Origin: Vespa crabro
Lineage: Eukaryota; Arthropoda; Insecta; Hymenoptera; Vespidae
Direction: 5' to 3'
Assembly (NCBI RefSeq): GCF_910589235.1
Contig: NC_060973.1
Coordinates: 864,501-928,500, forward strand
Length of the DNA: 64,000 nucleotides
Part shown: one piece after another, positions 34,235 to 44,854 of the stretch
Position numbering within the stretch: position 1 is the first letter of the stretch
Layout: each line of letters starts with the position of its first letter
Translations under genes and position numbers: made by a program
The notes under the pieces: generated by a model
Database searches by the model: none
What the model saw: the letters and a program-made list of their open reading frames with translations, nothing else
Told to the model about the DNA's origin: nothing

Positions 34235-34539
34235 TCGTTTTTTTTTAAATCAGGGAACACGTGTAACAAGCAAACCCATAAGACTCTTTTTCACTTCCCT
34301 TACTTTTCAGACTACGCTATAGACGGTTTAAAAGGTTCATTTTTATATCCTTCACCGCCATCGGGGATCGTTATACTTGTTTGGATTTATAGATTTATCG
34401 CGTGCGATCTTCTCTCTCTCTCTCTCTCTCTCAATCTCTCCATGTATCTTTTTCTTTGTAAACGCTGGTATGGTATCGTAGTTTACGTTTCTTCTTTTCT
34501 TAAGGGTCCATTCTTTAACGAGCCGTTTTAAATTCGTAC

Positions 34540-34960
34540 GCGAGCTAAAGCGGACCCTTTGTAAAGGGCCCTTTCATGAAACTGAAATATTTGTTTTATC
34601 GTGAAATTAACGCTATAATACGATTCACTCGTTTACACGGTGGATCGTAAAAAAAACATTCGTTGAGAATTTCGTTGATAATTCATCGCTATTGAATTAT
34701 TCAAAGGAAGATCGAGATGAAAAAGAAAATATTGTATGGTATTATTTAAATGTACTAATAGTAATAGTAGTAGTAATAGATCGAATAATAATCAGTACGA
34801 GTACGTAAATTAAATGAACGTTTTCTGAATGAATCGAACGGAGAAAAAAAAAAGAAAAAAGATTAAAAATCAGAGGAGATAAAAAAGAAAAGAAAATAAA
34901 TGGAATAAATTGGTTGCTATCGTAACATTGTACGCATGCGTACGGTGATCTTCTTTTGAA
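34540..34960. other. Unique sequence with AT-rich part
   Basis: Nothing supported beyond a short ATA/GTA-type trinucleotide stretch near 34750-34790. Confidence 0.45.
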
Positions 34961-34964
<4 letters not shown>

Positions 34965-34998
<34 letters not shown>

Positions 34999-35015
34999 CT
35001 CTATCTCTCTCTTCT
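34965..35015. repeat. (CT)n microsatellite
   Basis: Imperfect CT repeat. Confidence 0.95.
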
Positions 35016-35419
35016 TTTATTTCTATACGAACGATAACCAAAGTATCATCGAGGAACGGCAGTGGACACACAATGCCGCGTTTATCATGCGCGACTAATG
35101 GAAAATTATCTCTCTAATTTAAATCCCTTGGAGAGCGTTCGTCCGTTCTGTTTGGTTGTGTTCGTACGCAATGCAAGACGAGAAGAGACGAGTAGAGACG
35201 AATAGAGAAAAGAGAAAAAGAAAGAAGAGAGAAAAAGAGAGAAGAAAAAAGAAGAGAAAAGAGAAAATATGGTCGTCGTCCCGTTGCTTTTCGCTCATTC
35301 GCTCATAGTTAACGGACAGAGGATATATCCGGCTAGAAAATAAAATCGGTGATAGTATCTTCTTGAGAATGAACTCTCCCACGCCTATGCCTATTCGCTG
35401 CTCATCCACCAAGCCATCT

Positions 35420-35478
35420 TCTTCTTCTTCTTCTTTCCTTTCTTCTTCTTCTTCTTCTTCTTCTTCCTTCTCTTAGTC

Positions 35479-35535
<57 letters not shown>

Positions 35536-35546
35536 CTCGTCGTCGA
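35420..35546. repeat. (TTC)n-(GTC)n trinucleotide tract
   Basis: TTC-type units (35420-35475) run into about 22 GTC/CGT units (35480-35546). Translations give Asp, Ser or Thr runs and are disregarded. Confidence 0.97.
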
Positions 35547-35609
35547 CGTGCGTGTGCGCGCATGCACTATCGTGTGTTTGCGCACGGTACTGCGTGCGTT
35601 CACGGGCCA

Positions 35610-35655
35610 CGAAGAAGAGGAGAAAGAGGAGGAGGAGGAGGAGGAGGAGGAGAAG
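35610..35655. repeat. (GAG)n trinucleotide tract
   Basis: GAG/GGA units, followed by a CG-rich complex patch (35655-35780) with long frames on both strands but no recognisable domain. Confidence 0.9.
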
Positions 35656-35789
35656 ATCCAGGGTCCAAGGGTCTATCGGGGTCCGACCTGGCGACCCCGG
35701 CACGTATTCGCCACACCCGCACACCGATGCTTAGGGGCCGCTGGAGAGATCCTTAGGTGGGGTCTCCCAGGCTCCACGAGACTACCTCC

Positions 35790-36010
35790 TCCACTACTTC
35801 CTTTTATTTCTCTTACTTTTATTTCTACTCCTTCTACTTCTACTTCTTCTTCTTCTTCTTCTTCCACCTTTTCTTCTTTTTCTTCAACTTCTTTTTCTTT
35901 ACTCCTTCTCCTTACCTCTTCCCTTTTTTCCCCCTTTCCCCTTTTCTCTTTGCTCTTCTCTCTCCCCCTACTCTCCTCTCTCTCTCCTTCCACCCCATAC
36001 CCCCTTTCTT
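35790..36010. repeat. Long pyrimidine tract
   Basis: About 200 bp almost purely C/T on the plus strand (TTC, TCC, CTT units). A strong R·Y strand asymmetry. Confidence 0.9.
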
Positions 36011-36039
36011 CTCCCTCATAGCGCACGCCGCTTGCATAT

Positions 36040-36170
36040 ATGTACATCGGCGGAATTAATAGCCGGTCGCCGCGAAAAAATCGCCGTAATGTGATTACGG
36101 CGCTGTCTTTCGCTCGTTCGTGCTATACTCCGAGCAAGCCCCCCTTTAACTCAACTTCCACGCTTATAGC
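36040..36170. other. Complex island with perfect hairpin
   Basis: Includes CGCCGTAAT (36082-36090) and ATTACGGCG (36094-36102), a perfect 9-bp-arm hairpin with a 3-nt loop, within repeat-free CG-bearing sequence (GGCGGAATTAATAGCCGG just before it). Candidate regulatory element. Confidence 0.3.
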
Positions 36171-36659
36171 ATATCCGTGTAATGCGTTTATGTGTTCGTC
36201 CCTTCTGTTCATACAAATGTGTTGTGAGATAAAACGTTTACTTGTTCTTTTCCTTCTTCTTTTTTTTTTTTTTTCTTTTCCTCATAGATCCGAGACAAGA
36301 GGGAAAAAATGGATCGTCGGGAAGATACTCACTTATCGTAGATAATGTCCTTTTCTAAAAATCAGAGAAAGAGAATGATAAGACAGACAAGGTATATAGC
36401 TACCTGAATCTGAATGATCAACTATTGACGGTATATCTATAAATCTCGGACGAAATATTTCCGATCCTCTTTCCTTCTTTCTTTCTTTCTTTCTTTCTTT
36501 CTTTGGAGTCTTAATAGTATTGAAATTGCTAGTTAGACGCATAATCGAGTTATAAGTTTTACCACGAATGATGAAGGTGAATACCCACGATGGGAGTTCT
36601 CGAGAGTATTATACCTGTGTCTCGATCGTGCGAGAGCGTTCGCCTCTTGCCGCAAAGAG

Positions 36660-36740
36660 AAAGAAAGAAAGAAAAGAGAGAGAAAGAGAAAGAGAAAGAG
36701 AGAGAATGAAAGAGAAAGAGAAAGAGAGAGAAAGAATGGA

Positions 36741-36777
<37 letters not shown>

Positions 36778-36790
36778 AAGAGAAGAAGCC
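36660..36790. repeat. Imperfect GA-rich purine tract
   Basis: GAAA, GAGA and related units over about 130 bp. Confidence 0.95.
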
Positions 36791-37019
36791 TCCCTTCGCT
36801 ACGGTTAATGAAAATGAAGCCCTTCGAAACTCCTCGACTACTGCAAGAGGGAAGCATTCCCTCTTTCCCTCTGCAATTTAAAACCTTCACGATTTTCGTG
36901 GAACACGAAGGAGCTCGCTCGTATCGCACGCGCCGTCGTTCGATTCGCCTAACGCATCGCCTCGCCGCCATGGTACATCTACGCGCTTCGAATTTCCTTC
37001 CTCTTTCGTTCCACCGTAA

Positions 37020-37550
37020 TTGAATTCTCTCGTCTTTACAAAAGGAAAACTCGAAAAGTTGGAATTTTTTCTTTTTATGATCGACGTAAGTACTAAGGTA
37101 CTAAGGTAGGTAGGTAGGTAGGTAAGTACTTATCCTACGTACTTACCTACGTATCGTCGAACGATACTATAGAAAGATCTATCTTACGACTACCTAGATA
37201 TCTATTATTTTCAAGTTCGTAATGTTACTTATTTCTAATATAATGCTTATTAGAAAACGTATGAAAATGAATCGTCCTCGTGGGAGGGAATTAATAAAAA
37301 TATCGACAAATATATAAGTATCTAACTATGTATATATAATATATATATACATATGTGTTTATGTATGTATGTACTTGTATGTATGCAGATATTTAAATAT
37401 CCACGTATTGCGATATATCTGTTGTGAGTTATTCAAAACAGGATTTCAAACGAGTTTGCCAAGGTTCAATCGGCTATCAACTCGCAGCAATGTTTTATTA
37501 GATTTCCTTATCAAAGAAAGAAGGGAGATTATCGAGGACTGGTGAGAAAT
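37020..37550. other. AT-rich sequence with GTAG/TACC repeats
   Basis: A short (GTAG)n at 37105-37124 faces TACGTACTTACCTACGTA (about 37137-37154), forming an imperfect foldback. Otherwise nothing supported. Confidence 0.5.
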
Positions 37551-38470
37551 CACGAGATGACATCTTGAATGATAGAATAGGATATTATCGCGAACGTCAT
37601 TTTCACGATACATATCGATAATCGAGAGACGGAAAAAAGAAAGAAAAAAAAAAGGAAAAGAAAAAAATGAAAGAGAGAAATTCTTGAAAAGATAGGGGGA
37701 AAAATTTTTTCCACCGAAAGATACCTAAGATAGTTGAGTTCGCATCGACGCATCAACACGCGTGTGTACGAAAACATTTTCGAGAGAGATGGAGAGAGTT
37801 GTCGAGAGTGAGTTGTCGAGAGAGAAAAAGGGAGAGATAGATAGAGAAAGAGAAAGAATGAGAAAGAAGTAGAAAGAGATAAATAGTAATAAATAAAAAG
37901 GAGCGTGCGAGACGACACAGCGATCGAAGAAAGCCGTGCGTTTGGACAATGCTTCATTAGAGCATTGTCGATGCACAATATCACACAATTAGCCTGACCA
38001 GGCCGTTCCTTGGTGTTGCTTTTATTAAAGGAGGTACTCTTTGCGCGCTCGCGCACGCTCCGAAGACCATAGCTACACACCGCGAGCACACGATCGAGCG
38101 ATCAGCATCGATCGATGATCCCCTCGATCGGCCGCTTACGTGGCTGCATTATAATGCTTCGACATAATGCTCTTCTTTATGCCTCGTACCTTTTACCGTC
38201 TAAAACATCCATGGCGTGTCTATCTCTCTCTCTCTTTCTCTCTCTCTTCTCTTTTCCCCATCTTAATAATATAGAAGAGTGTACGGTGCGATTAGGTTTA
38301 TCGTGATTAGACTGAAAAAATAGATTCGAACGATGAAAACTGTCGTTCCTCTTTTCGTAATTGAAATGTGATTGATTTTTATTTATTTCCTTTATTTTTT
38401 GTTTTATTTATTTATTTCTCGTTTTTTTATATTTTATTCAGATTCTTTCTTTTCCTTTTTTTTTCTTCAT

Positions 38471-38472
<2 letters not shown>

Positions 38473-38535
<63 letters not shown>
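38473..38535. repeat. (TA)n microsatellite
   Basis: About 31 TA units immediately left of the large inverted repeat. Confidence 0.98.
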
Positions 38536-38539
<4 letters not shown>

Positions 38540-38550
38540 TTAAAAGAAAG

Positions 38551-38966
38551 AATATTTTAAGAACTTATAGTATTCATCGAGATGAATAAAAAATATATAA
38601 TTAACATGGGCTCTTAAGTCAACCCTTTCGATGTAAATTAACTTTTATTATTTATGAGCTTTCAATATCGTAATAAGTGAGTCTCTCAGCGAACTATCGT
38701 ATGTACCTAAAGGAATTAACTTAAAAAATACATTAGTTTAAGATTTTCAAGATAAATTATATTACGAAGATAAGAAAAAATTATTACTAATGTAATAACG
38801 GAATATGTGTACGTTCGACATGTTGCTCATTTACGATATTGAACGTATATATAAATAATAAAAGTTGATTTACATCGAAAGGGTTGATTTTAGGTCCCAT
38901 CTTAATAAGACATTTTTTACTCGTCCCATTTTTTATATTTTTATACTATAAACGTTTAAAATGTCG
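38551..38966. repeat. Long inverted repeat, MITE-like or foldback element
   Basis: Arms 38551-38675 and 38832-38966 align as reverse complements over about 125 bp with a few indels. Best-conserved words: TCAACCCTTTCGATGTAAAT, AACTTTTATTATTTAT, TTCAATATCGTAA, GATGAATAAAAAAT/GACGAGTAAAAAAT and ATTTTAA...TTATAGTAT. The centre is about 156 bp. No transposase frame is present. The form fits a non-autonomous DNA element or foldback repeat, or a long-hairpin RNA locus. Target-site duplication is unclear because the left flank is (TA)n. Confidence 0.75.
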
Positions 38967-39161
38967 TAACGCTTTTTTTTTATTATTAGAATGTTCAAAA
39001 AGTATGGGGCCAAACTTACATTATGTATTACTGAGGTCAAATAAATGAAAAAAATTCATACAAACTTAGATCCAAAAATGCTTTATTCAAAAGATATATA
39101 TATATATATATATATATACATATGTATATTCTTGTCTATTTTCAAAATCCAAAAGAGTTAA

Positions 39162-39341
39162 GAAGGAATCTTCAAAGGCGATGAGAATTCGTTCGAGTTC
39201 GTCGAGAGGTCGATGGAAGGTGCCGAACGAGTTTCCGAGTTATCTTCGTATAGAGAGACGGTCGATTTAACGATCGACTCGGAGATGTGCTTTAAACGCC
39301 TCGCCGGCGATTTCGAGAGGAAATCGAAGCCTGCCCGTTGA
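39162..39341 (+). CDS. Candidate terminal exon, unrecognised
   Basis: A stop-free frame runs from after the TAA at 39159-39161 to a TGA at 39339-39341. An acceptor-like GGAATCTTCAAAG ends at 39177, and an in-frame ATG lies at 39213. The 59 codons are well mixed (Glu, Ser, Val, Phe, Arg, Asp) with many C/G-ending codons, unlike the AT-rich DNA on its left. No domain is recognised. It could be a last exon or simply a stop-poor CG-bearing island. Confidence 0.17.
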   Translation, partial: EGIFKGDENSFEFVERSMEGAERVSELSSYRETVDLTIDSEMCFKRLAGDFERKSKPAR

Positions 39342-39464
39342 AAGAGCCACGGCCGAGAGAACGGCCGCGAGAGATAAAGATAAAGGTATGCGATGTGGTA
39401 TGTGTGTTTGTATGTATGTACGTGCGTCTGCGTCTACATCTTCGTGTAACTATATGTATGCGTT

Positions 39465-39470
<6 letters not shown>

Positions 39471-39498
<28 letters not shown>
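39471..39498. repeat. (GT)n microsatellite
   Basis: About 14 GT units. Confidence 0.97.
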
Positions 39499-39929
39499 AA
39501 CAAGGTCGGCCGAGGTCAGATCGAAATAGAAAAGCAGAACCGTAGCAGGAGGCTGATGTTCTGGAGGCGTGTCGGCAGGTAGATAGATCTGTCGAAGAAA
39601 GATAGATCCTCCCTCCCTCTCCACCCTCCTCCTCCTCCTCCCACCAGCACACCTCTTCGCCTTTACTTTTATGATCTAGAAAGAAATGACGTTCCTTCGT
39701 TGTACCGATGATCCAGATCTATTGGATTCATCTTATACATACATACATGCATACGTATGAAAGGTTACCAGACTCCAAATTCAATAAGCCGAAAGCGTTT
39801 TACCTGTTACACGACAATTATTTAAATCCTGGTTAGGCCGAACGCGTTGAAAAGTTAAATATATGTATATTGCAAGTAAGACGGATTAGAAAGGGAGGGT
39901 GTATTTTTTAATCTTATTCCACTTTATCT

Positions 39930-39998
39930 CTCTCTCTCTCTCTCTCTATTTCTTTCCGAGTTTCTCTAATCTCTCTAAAGAGAGAGTGGACGTTGCTA

Positions 39999-40047
<49 letters not shown>
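39930..40047. repeat. Facing (CT)n and (GA)n tracts
   Basis: A CT tract (39930-39947), CTCTCTAAAGAGAG (39973-39986) and a GA tract (40008-40047) can fold together as a long imperfect hairpin. Confidence 0.9.
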
Positions 40048-40050
<3 letters not shown>

Positions 40051-40259
40051 TGCGCGTTATGGAGTGTCAGGAGATCCGTGCGCGGTCCGCAGAAGGGCCG
40101 AAGAGTCGCTGACGGGCCATCAGATAAGGCCCCGTGTTTGCCTAACCTCTCACCTCCCACCAGGCTCCGCGGTATGCCCCGAAGAACGGCTCTCGAAGAA
40201 GTGGGTGCTGCTCGTCTCGAGCGCGTCTTGACGGACAGGTTCACCGTATATACATCGTA

Positions 40260-40415
40260 TCTTCTTCTTCTTCCTCTTCTCTCTTCTCTCTTCCTCTCAT
40301 CTTCAAACATTCCTTTTTCTCTTCGTTTTCTCCATCTTCATTTTCTTCTCCTTCTTCTCCTCCTACTCCTCCTCCTCCTCCTTCTTCGCCTTCTTCTTCT
40401 TCTTCTTCTTCCTTA
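40260..40415. repeat. TTC/TCC pyrimidine tract
   Basis: Trinucleotide-type C/T units. The encoded Leu/Ser/Phe runs are ignored. Confidence 0.9.
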
Positions 40416-40510
40416 TGATCGTTTAAAAGCTTTCGAGAACGGCACTCCGAAGAAGGTGGACTGCTCGCGAGTAGTAAGGCTCGACCTCGCGTTTGAACTC
40501 GCGTCCAGAA

Positions 40511-40550
40511 CTCTCTCTCTCTCTCTCTCTCTCCCTCTCTCTCTCTCTGA
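40511..40550. repeat. (CT)n microsatellite
   Basis: Interrupted CT units. Confidence 0.95.
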
Positions 40551-40714
40551 AATTCATGGCTAACGTTAATAGCGTTCGAGGAATATAATGTATATTACGT
40601 TATCTTCTTTATCGATCGATCGAGAATCACGATTAGAATTAGTTTCAATCGTCGAGAATTGCGCCGGTATAGAACGAGCGTGAATCTTCTCGCTGGAGGA
40701 ATAAAAAAAATAAA

Positions 40715-40760
40715 TATATATTATATTATATTATGTTATATTATATTATATTACATATAA
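40715..40760. repeat. (ATATT)n pentanucleotide repeat
   Basis: About eight ATATT units with one change. Confidence 0.9.
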
Positions 40761-41232
40761 GTATATCGATAACTATGAAGGGAATATATATATCTAATCT
40801 ATTTGTAGATAAGAAAATATCGTTCGTTCGGTGGTTCGCCAAGAGTTATTCGTACGAAGTGCCGTCGAGCTAATCAACGTGACAGCAGATAAAGGCAACA
40901 CTCGACAACGTGTACCAGCACCGTCTACCGGTAGACGTAATTGAGACGGCTCTATCGGTGTCTACTAAATCCGCAACATCCCATCCGCTTGACTTGCCAA
41001 CATAGAAAAGACGTTCGTTCCTCTTTCCCTACCTATCTACCTACCTACCTTCGAGAATACATTAACGAATTAATTTCGCTTCCGTCTTGTAAACCCTCCC
41101 ACTCTTCCTCCGAATACTCTTTCTCTCTCCTTTCATCTTTATATACACGCGCGTATATAAATTAACACGTAGGTATGTACCTATATGTATTAAAAAGAAA
41201 GAGAGAGAGAGATCCATGGACCGCACGAGAGG

Positions 41233-41628
41233 ATGCTCCTAGCATTAACTGATCTGAAATTCCGCGAACCATTCCGGCTATCCCAGTCAACGAACATTTA
41301 CGCGTGCCGCATAAATACACGATGTGATCATCGCGAGGTGATTCAAGGGGGTGTGTGTTGGCATTCCCGGCTTAAGACAAGCGACCATACCGATTTAGGA
41401 TCCAATCGGCCGAGTTTATGCGAGCTTCGCAGCTGGGCGCACGGTCGGTCTTATTTCACGGCAACGTTATTACGTGAACGAGCCGCCAGCAACGGCTGCG
41501 TAAGGCGTCTCTTCTACGGATTTACGTACAACGACGGACTTGTAGTATCCACCGTTCTCGTCGTTTTACACAGGGTGACTTTCGAGAAAATATCAATATT
41601 TTCTTATATTTTTAAACGGAACGAAAAG
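41233..41628 (+). CDS. Candidate first coding exon, 132 codons
   Basis: An ATG at 41233 opens a frame free of simple repeats that reaches a consensus donor AAG|GTACGT (GT at 41629-41630) after exactly 132 codons. If unspliced it stops at 41650-41652 (139 residues). Composition is balanced, Arg-, Ser- and Leu-rich with several Cys and His and a hydrophobic patch (Val/Leu-rich) near residues 105-115. No signal peptide or known domain is seen. It is the longest frame here that combines ATG, donor and non-repetitive sequence. It overlaps CG-bearing DNA that might equally be a conserved non-coding island. Confidence 0.27.
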
Positions 41629-41819
41629 GTACGTGTATTTCGATTAAAGTAACGCGTCGATGAATGGGAAAAGAAAAGAAATAAAACAAAAAAAATTATC
41701 GAACAATTTCCTTGGTAATATTTGTCATTGGAATTTTATCTCGTAACACCGTAATTGATTGTCAAATTCGAATGGATCGAAATGAAATCACAATGTATCA
41801 TTTCAAGACACCCCGTAGA

Positions 41820-42010
41820 TGGCCTTTCGTTAATACTGGCAACGTCCCACTCGAAGATAGGCTTGTTCGGTAATTAGGCGGTCGGAAAGAGGCCGCGGGG
41901 GGTCCCTTTTGCCTCGAGGGCGAATCGCGTGGGCGTGATCGCTACGTGATCGGCCTAAAATGTAGCCAACTAAATCGACGACGATTCTCTAATTAGTTTT
42001 GCACGACGGA
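41820..42010. other. Candidate conserved non-coding island
   Basis: CG-rich, repeat-free, with GGTAATTAGGCGGTCGG near 41868-41884 and CTAATTAGTTTTGCACGAC near 41990-42008. It shares TAATTAGGCGGT with the island at 18.7 kb. Confidence 0.3.
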
Positions 42011-42868
42011 AGAGTTCCCGATTTCCTTGCTGATTTCTTTTGATCATAACCATACGTTATACGTACATGCTATTCCCACTTCTTTCTTTCTTTTTCTTTC
42101 ATTTTCTTTTATTCTATTTCCTTTTTCTTTTTTATAAAAGAATCCTTATTTTTTTTTTTTTTTTATAATTTTTTAATGAATCACTTAAGCGACTACATTT
42201 ATATTTTCTTCCTCTCATTTTTACTTATATAGAATATATCAATGAAATTTTGCGAAGGAAGAAAAAGGATAACTGGGATACCCTGTATATATATATATAT
42301 ATTTATATGTATATAAATATAAAAGTACATACATACATACGTACGTACTTCTCAAATACGTATCTTCTCAAATAAAATGAAACATTAATTTACTATCGAA
42401 GATTATTACCGATCATTGATCTTTACATATCGGAATGATGAATGGAGTGTGGCGTTCGAAGAATCGGAAAACAAGAAAAAAATGAGAGAAAAGGAAACAG
42501 AAGCAAATATAAACAAAAATAAAAAAAGAAGAATGATTTTGTTGAACAAAATTGACATTGATTTCGTCGTTGAACGAAAAGACGTAGTTGCATGTAACAA
42601 TAGGTAGGAAGGAGGAAGAGGATGGGTGGAAGGAAGGAAGGAAGGAAGACGTCCTTCTCGTGTACGGCCTACGCGCGTTTATGCTAGAACGTCCACCGTA
42701 TGAAGACATAAATCAAACGCTTTCGTGAACGATGCTCGCAATTACATACGCGTAAGCGTAACGTAATATATAATGACGCTCGCACGCCGTGCGGTATATG
42801 TACGATCCGGCTCGTTATAATACTTGACTCTTTCCCTTCGAAACTTATTCAACCATTTACTCTCTCAC

Positions 42869-42871
42869 ACC

Positions 42872-42909
<38 letters not shown>

Positions 42910-43015
42910 CAATAGTGTGGGAGTCGTGCCAATTTGTCCGCTATTTGGTCCGACCTTTTACATAACGAGATACCCTCTAACTCTTTCTCTCTCCCTCTCT
43001 CTCTCTCTCTTTTTA
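42869..43015. repeat. Facing (GA)n and (CT)n tracts
   Basis: GA tract 42875-42908 and CT-rich tract 42980-43010, opposite in orientation, separated by about 70 bp of complex sequence. Confidence 0.92.
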
Positions 43016-43129
43016 TTTTTTCATCGTCCTTTTCTTTTTTTATATTCAATGCCACACGTCAAGTAAAATTAGTTGCACGTATCTTTAATAATTATTTGAC
43101 TTATATACTTTATCGATTTATTTATTACG

Positions 43130-43190
43130 AATAACATAATTTTTTAACGAATAATATAATTGGATTTACGAATATATTATTACGATAATT
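43130..43190. repeat. Short AT-rich direct repeat
   Basis: Three imperfect copies (about 21 bp) built on ACGAATAAYATAATT. Confidence 0.6.
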
Positions 43191-43456
43191 CGATATGATT
43201 GTTAACGATTGAATATATTATATAACGTATCACACTGGACACAAGATTTTCCATTTGTTTTCCGATAATATTACACACTCTGAATCGGATTGGATGAATG
43301 ATTAGACATGAGACGAGATTTGTTTGCTTACTTACTATAACAGGAGATATTCTGTAGTATCAAACGTACGTTCGTACTACTTTGATCGAAAGGAAACAGG
43401 GGAAAATAAATCCGTAAATTGAAACGTCGAATAAATTCTCGATCGATTGAATTATA

Positions 43457-43499
43457 TTCGATTATGTTATACTATTGATACTCGTATAACATAATCGAA
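43457..43499. repeat. Perfect 16-bp-arm hairpin
   Basis: TTCGATTATGTTATAC (43457-43472) and GTATAACATAATCGAA (43484-43499) pair perfectly around an 11-nt loop. Confidence 0.92.
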
Positions 43500-43991
43500 G
43501 ATTATGAAAGAGAGAGATAATGTGAGAAAAAGGAAAAAATGATTTTCATCGTCAATTACAAAAGATTTGTATTTACCAACGATAAATCATTTTAAAACGT
43601 TTCGATTGATCTTACGAATCTGTAAGCATAATCGAAAGAGAGATATTATTGAAAGTTATGCACAATGTAATGAAACATAATAGAGAAAAGACGAGTTTGA
43701 GAAAAGATTTCTTCTTGTGGGTGTTTGCCCTCCTTTAACGTCTTCGAAGTCGTCGAAGACAGTCAACGTTTGCTCGGCAATTATGTAAGCCAGTCAAACT
43801 GTTTCACCAAACAGTCGGAGCCGCGTGTTCACAGTTCACACGGCAGTATACCGCGCCGTCGACAAAAGACCGGGCCCGTTACAGATCTCCTACTTGTGTT
43901 TGACTATCTCACGATGCTCTTCTCTTGATAAAGACCTCGCCTCTATCGTTAATACATTTAAACCTCCTCGATGAACTTGACAAGATCTTTT

Positions 43992-44094
43992 AGTCAAATT
44001 TACAAAGAAACTATCCTGCTAATTATAATATATTTTTGATGGATACAAATGATCTAAGGTTTATATATATGTATGCATATTTTATCATATATTA

Positions 44095-44125
<31 letters not shown>

Positions 44126-44300
44126 ATTAAAGAAATGTTGTCTATTATGATAAGGAAAATATTCTAATTAAATTTACAAAGAAACTGTCATTACAGATAC
44201 AAATTATTTAAGGTTCAAATTATTATAGAACAAATACATATACATATACATTTTATGTTAAGAAGAATATCTATCATGATAAAGTTTTTATTTTAGATGA
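43992..44300. repeat. Two-unit diverged tandem duplication
   Basis: Both units contain AAATTTACAAAGAAACTRTC, TACAAATKATYTAAGGTT and a distal TATYATGATAA. Unit starts are near 43994 and 44166. A (TA)n lies inside unit 1 (about 44090-44112). Confidence 0.8.
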
Positions 44301-44650
44301 TTATAAATATTAAATATTCCATACGCAATGATTTGCCAATCAAAAGTTCTACAACGCTTTATTGGATATCGACAGCAAATATTCAATTTCATAAAAAAAA
44401 ACTTATAGCCCGATGATTCATAATAATCACAAAAAAAGAGAGAGAAAAACGCATTTTTGCATTCACTTATAAGTATCAAAATAATAAAAATCTCCCCCCC
44501 CCCATAATAATTACATTTCCATTAATATCAATATGAATGAGTATAATAATTAACAGATAAATATACAATAGTATTTCCGTGTCCCGTTAAATTCAATTAG
44601 AACGTTTCCTTTTTCAATCCATATAAGGATCCATAAAGGGAAGAAAGGGA
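44290..44650. other. AT-rich unique sequence
   Basis: Nothing supported apart from a C-run at 44494-44503. Confidence 0.5.
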
Positions 44651-44818
44651 TGAAAGTACTGTAAATATACTATGATGCAGTTGCAGTTCTTATAGTCACC
44701 CGAAGGGGGATTCCGTTGTTATGAATCGTTCGTAGGCGGCCGTCCGATGTTTGCGGTTGTCGTTCGGCGAGGCGCGCAATTAAATAAGCACGTTTAGCAC
44801 TGAGCAAAAGAGAAAGAG

Positions 44819-44824
<6 letters not shown>

Positions 44825-44850
<26 letters not shown>
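44825..44850. repeat. (GA)n microsatellite
   Basis: About 13 GA units. Confidence 0.97.

Positions 44851-44854
<4 letters not shown>

Noticed and set aside
35548..36047. Long frames on both strands (157 and 124 codons)
   Set aside because: They follow the GAG and TTC/TCC tracts, and the CG-rich patch between them is open on both strands, so openness carries no information.
38990..39060. GTTCAAAAAGTATGGGGCC as a Tc1/mariner-type terminal sequence
   Set aside because: Superficial similarity only; no paired terminus or transposase relic was found.
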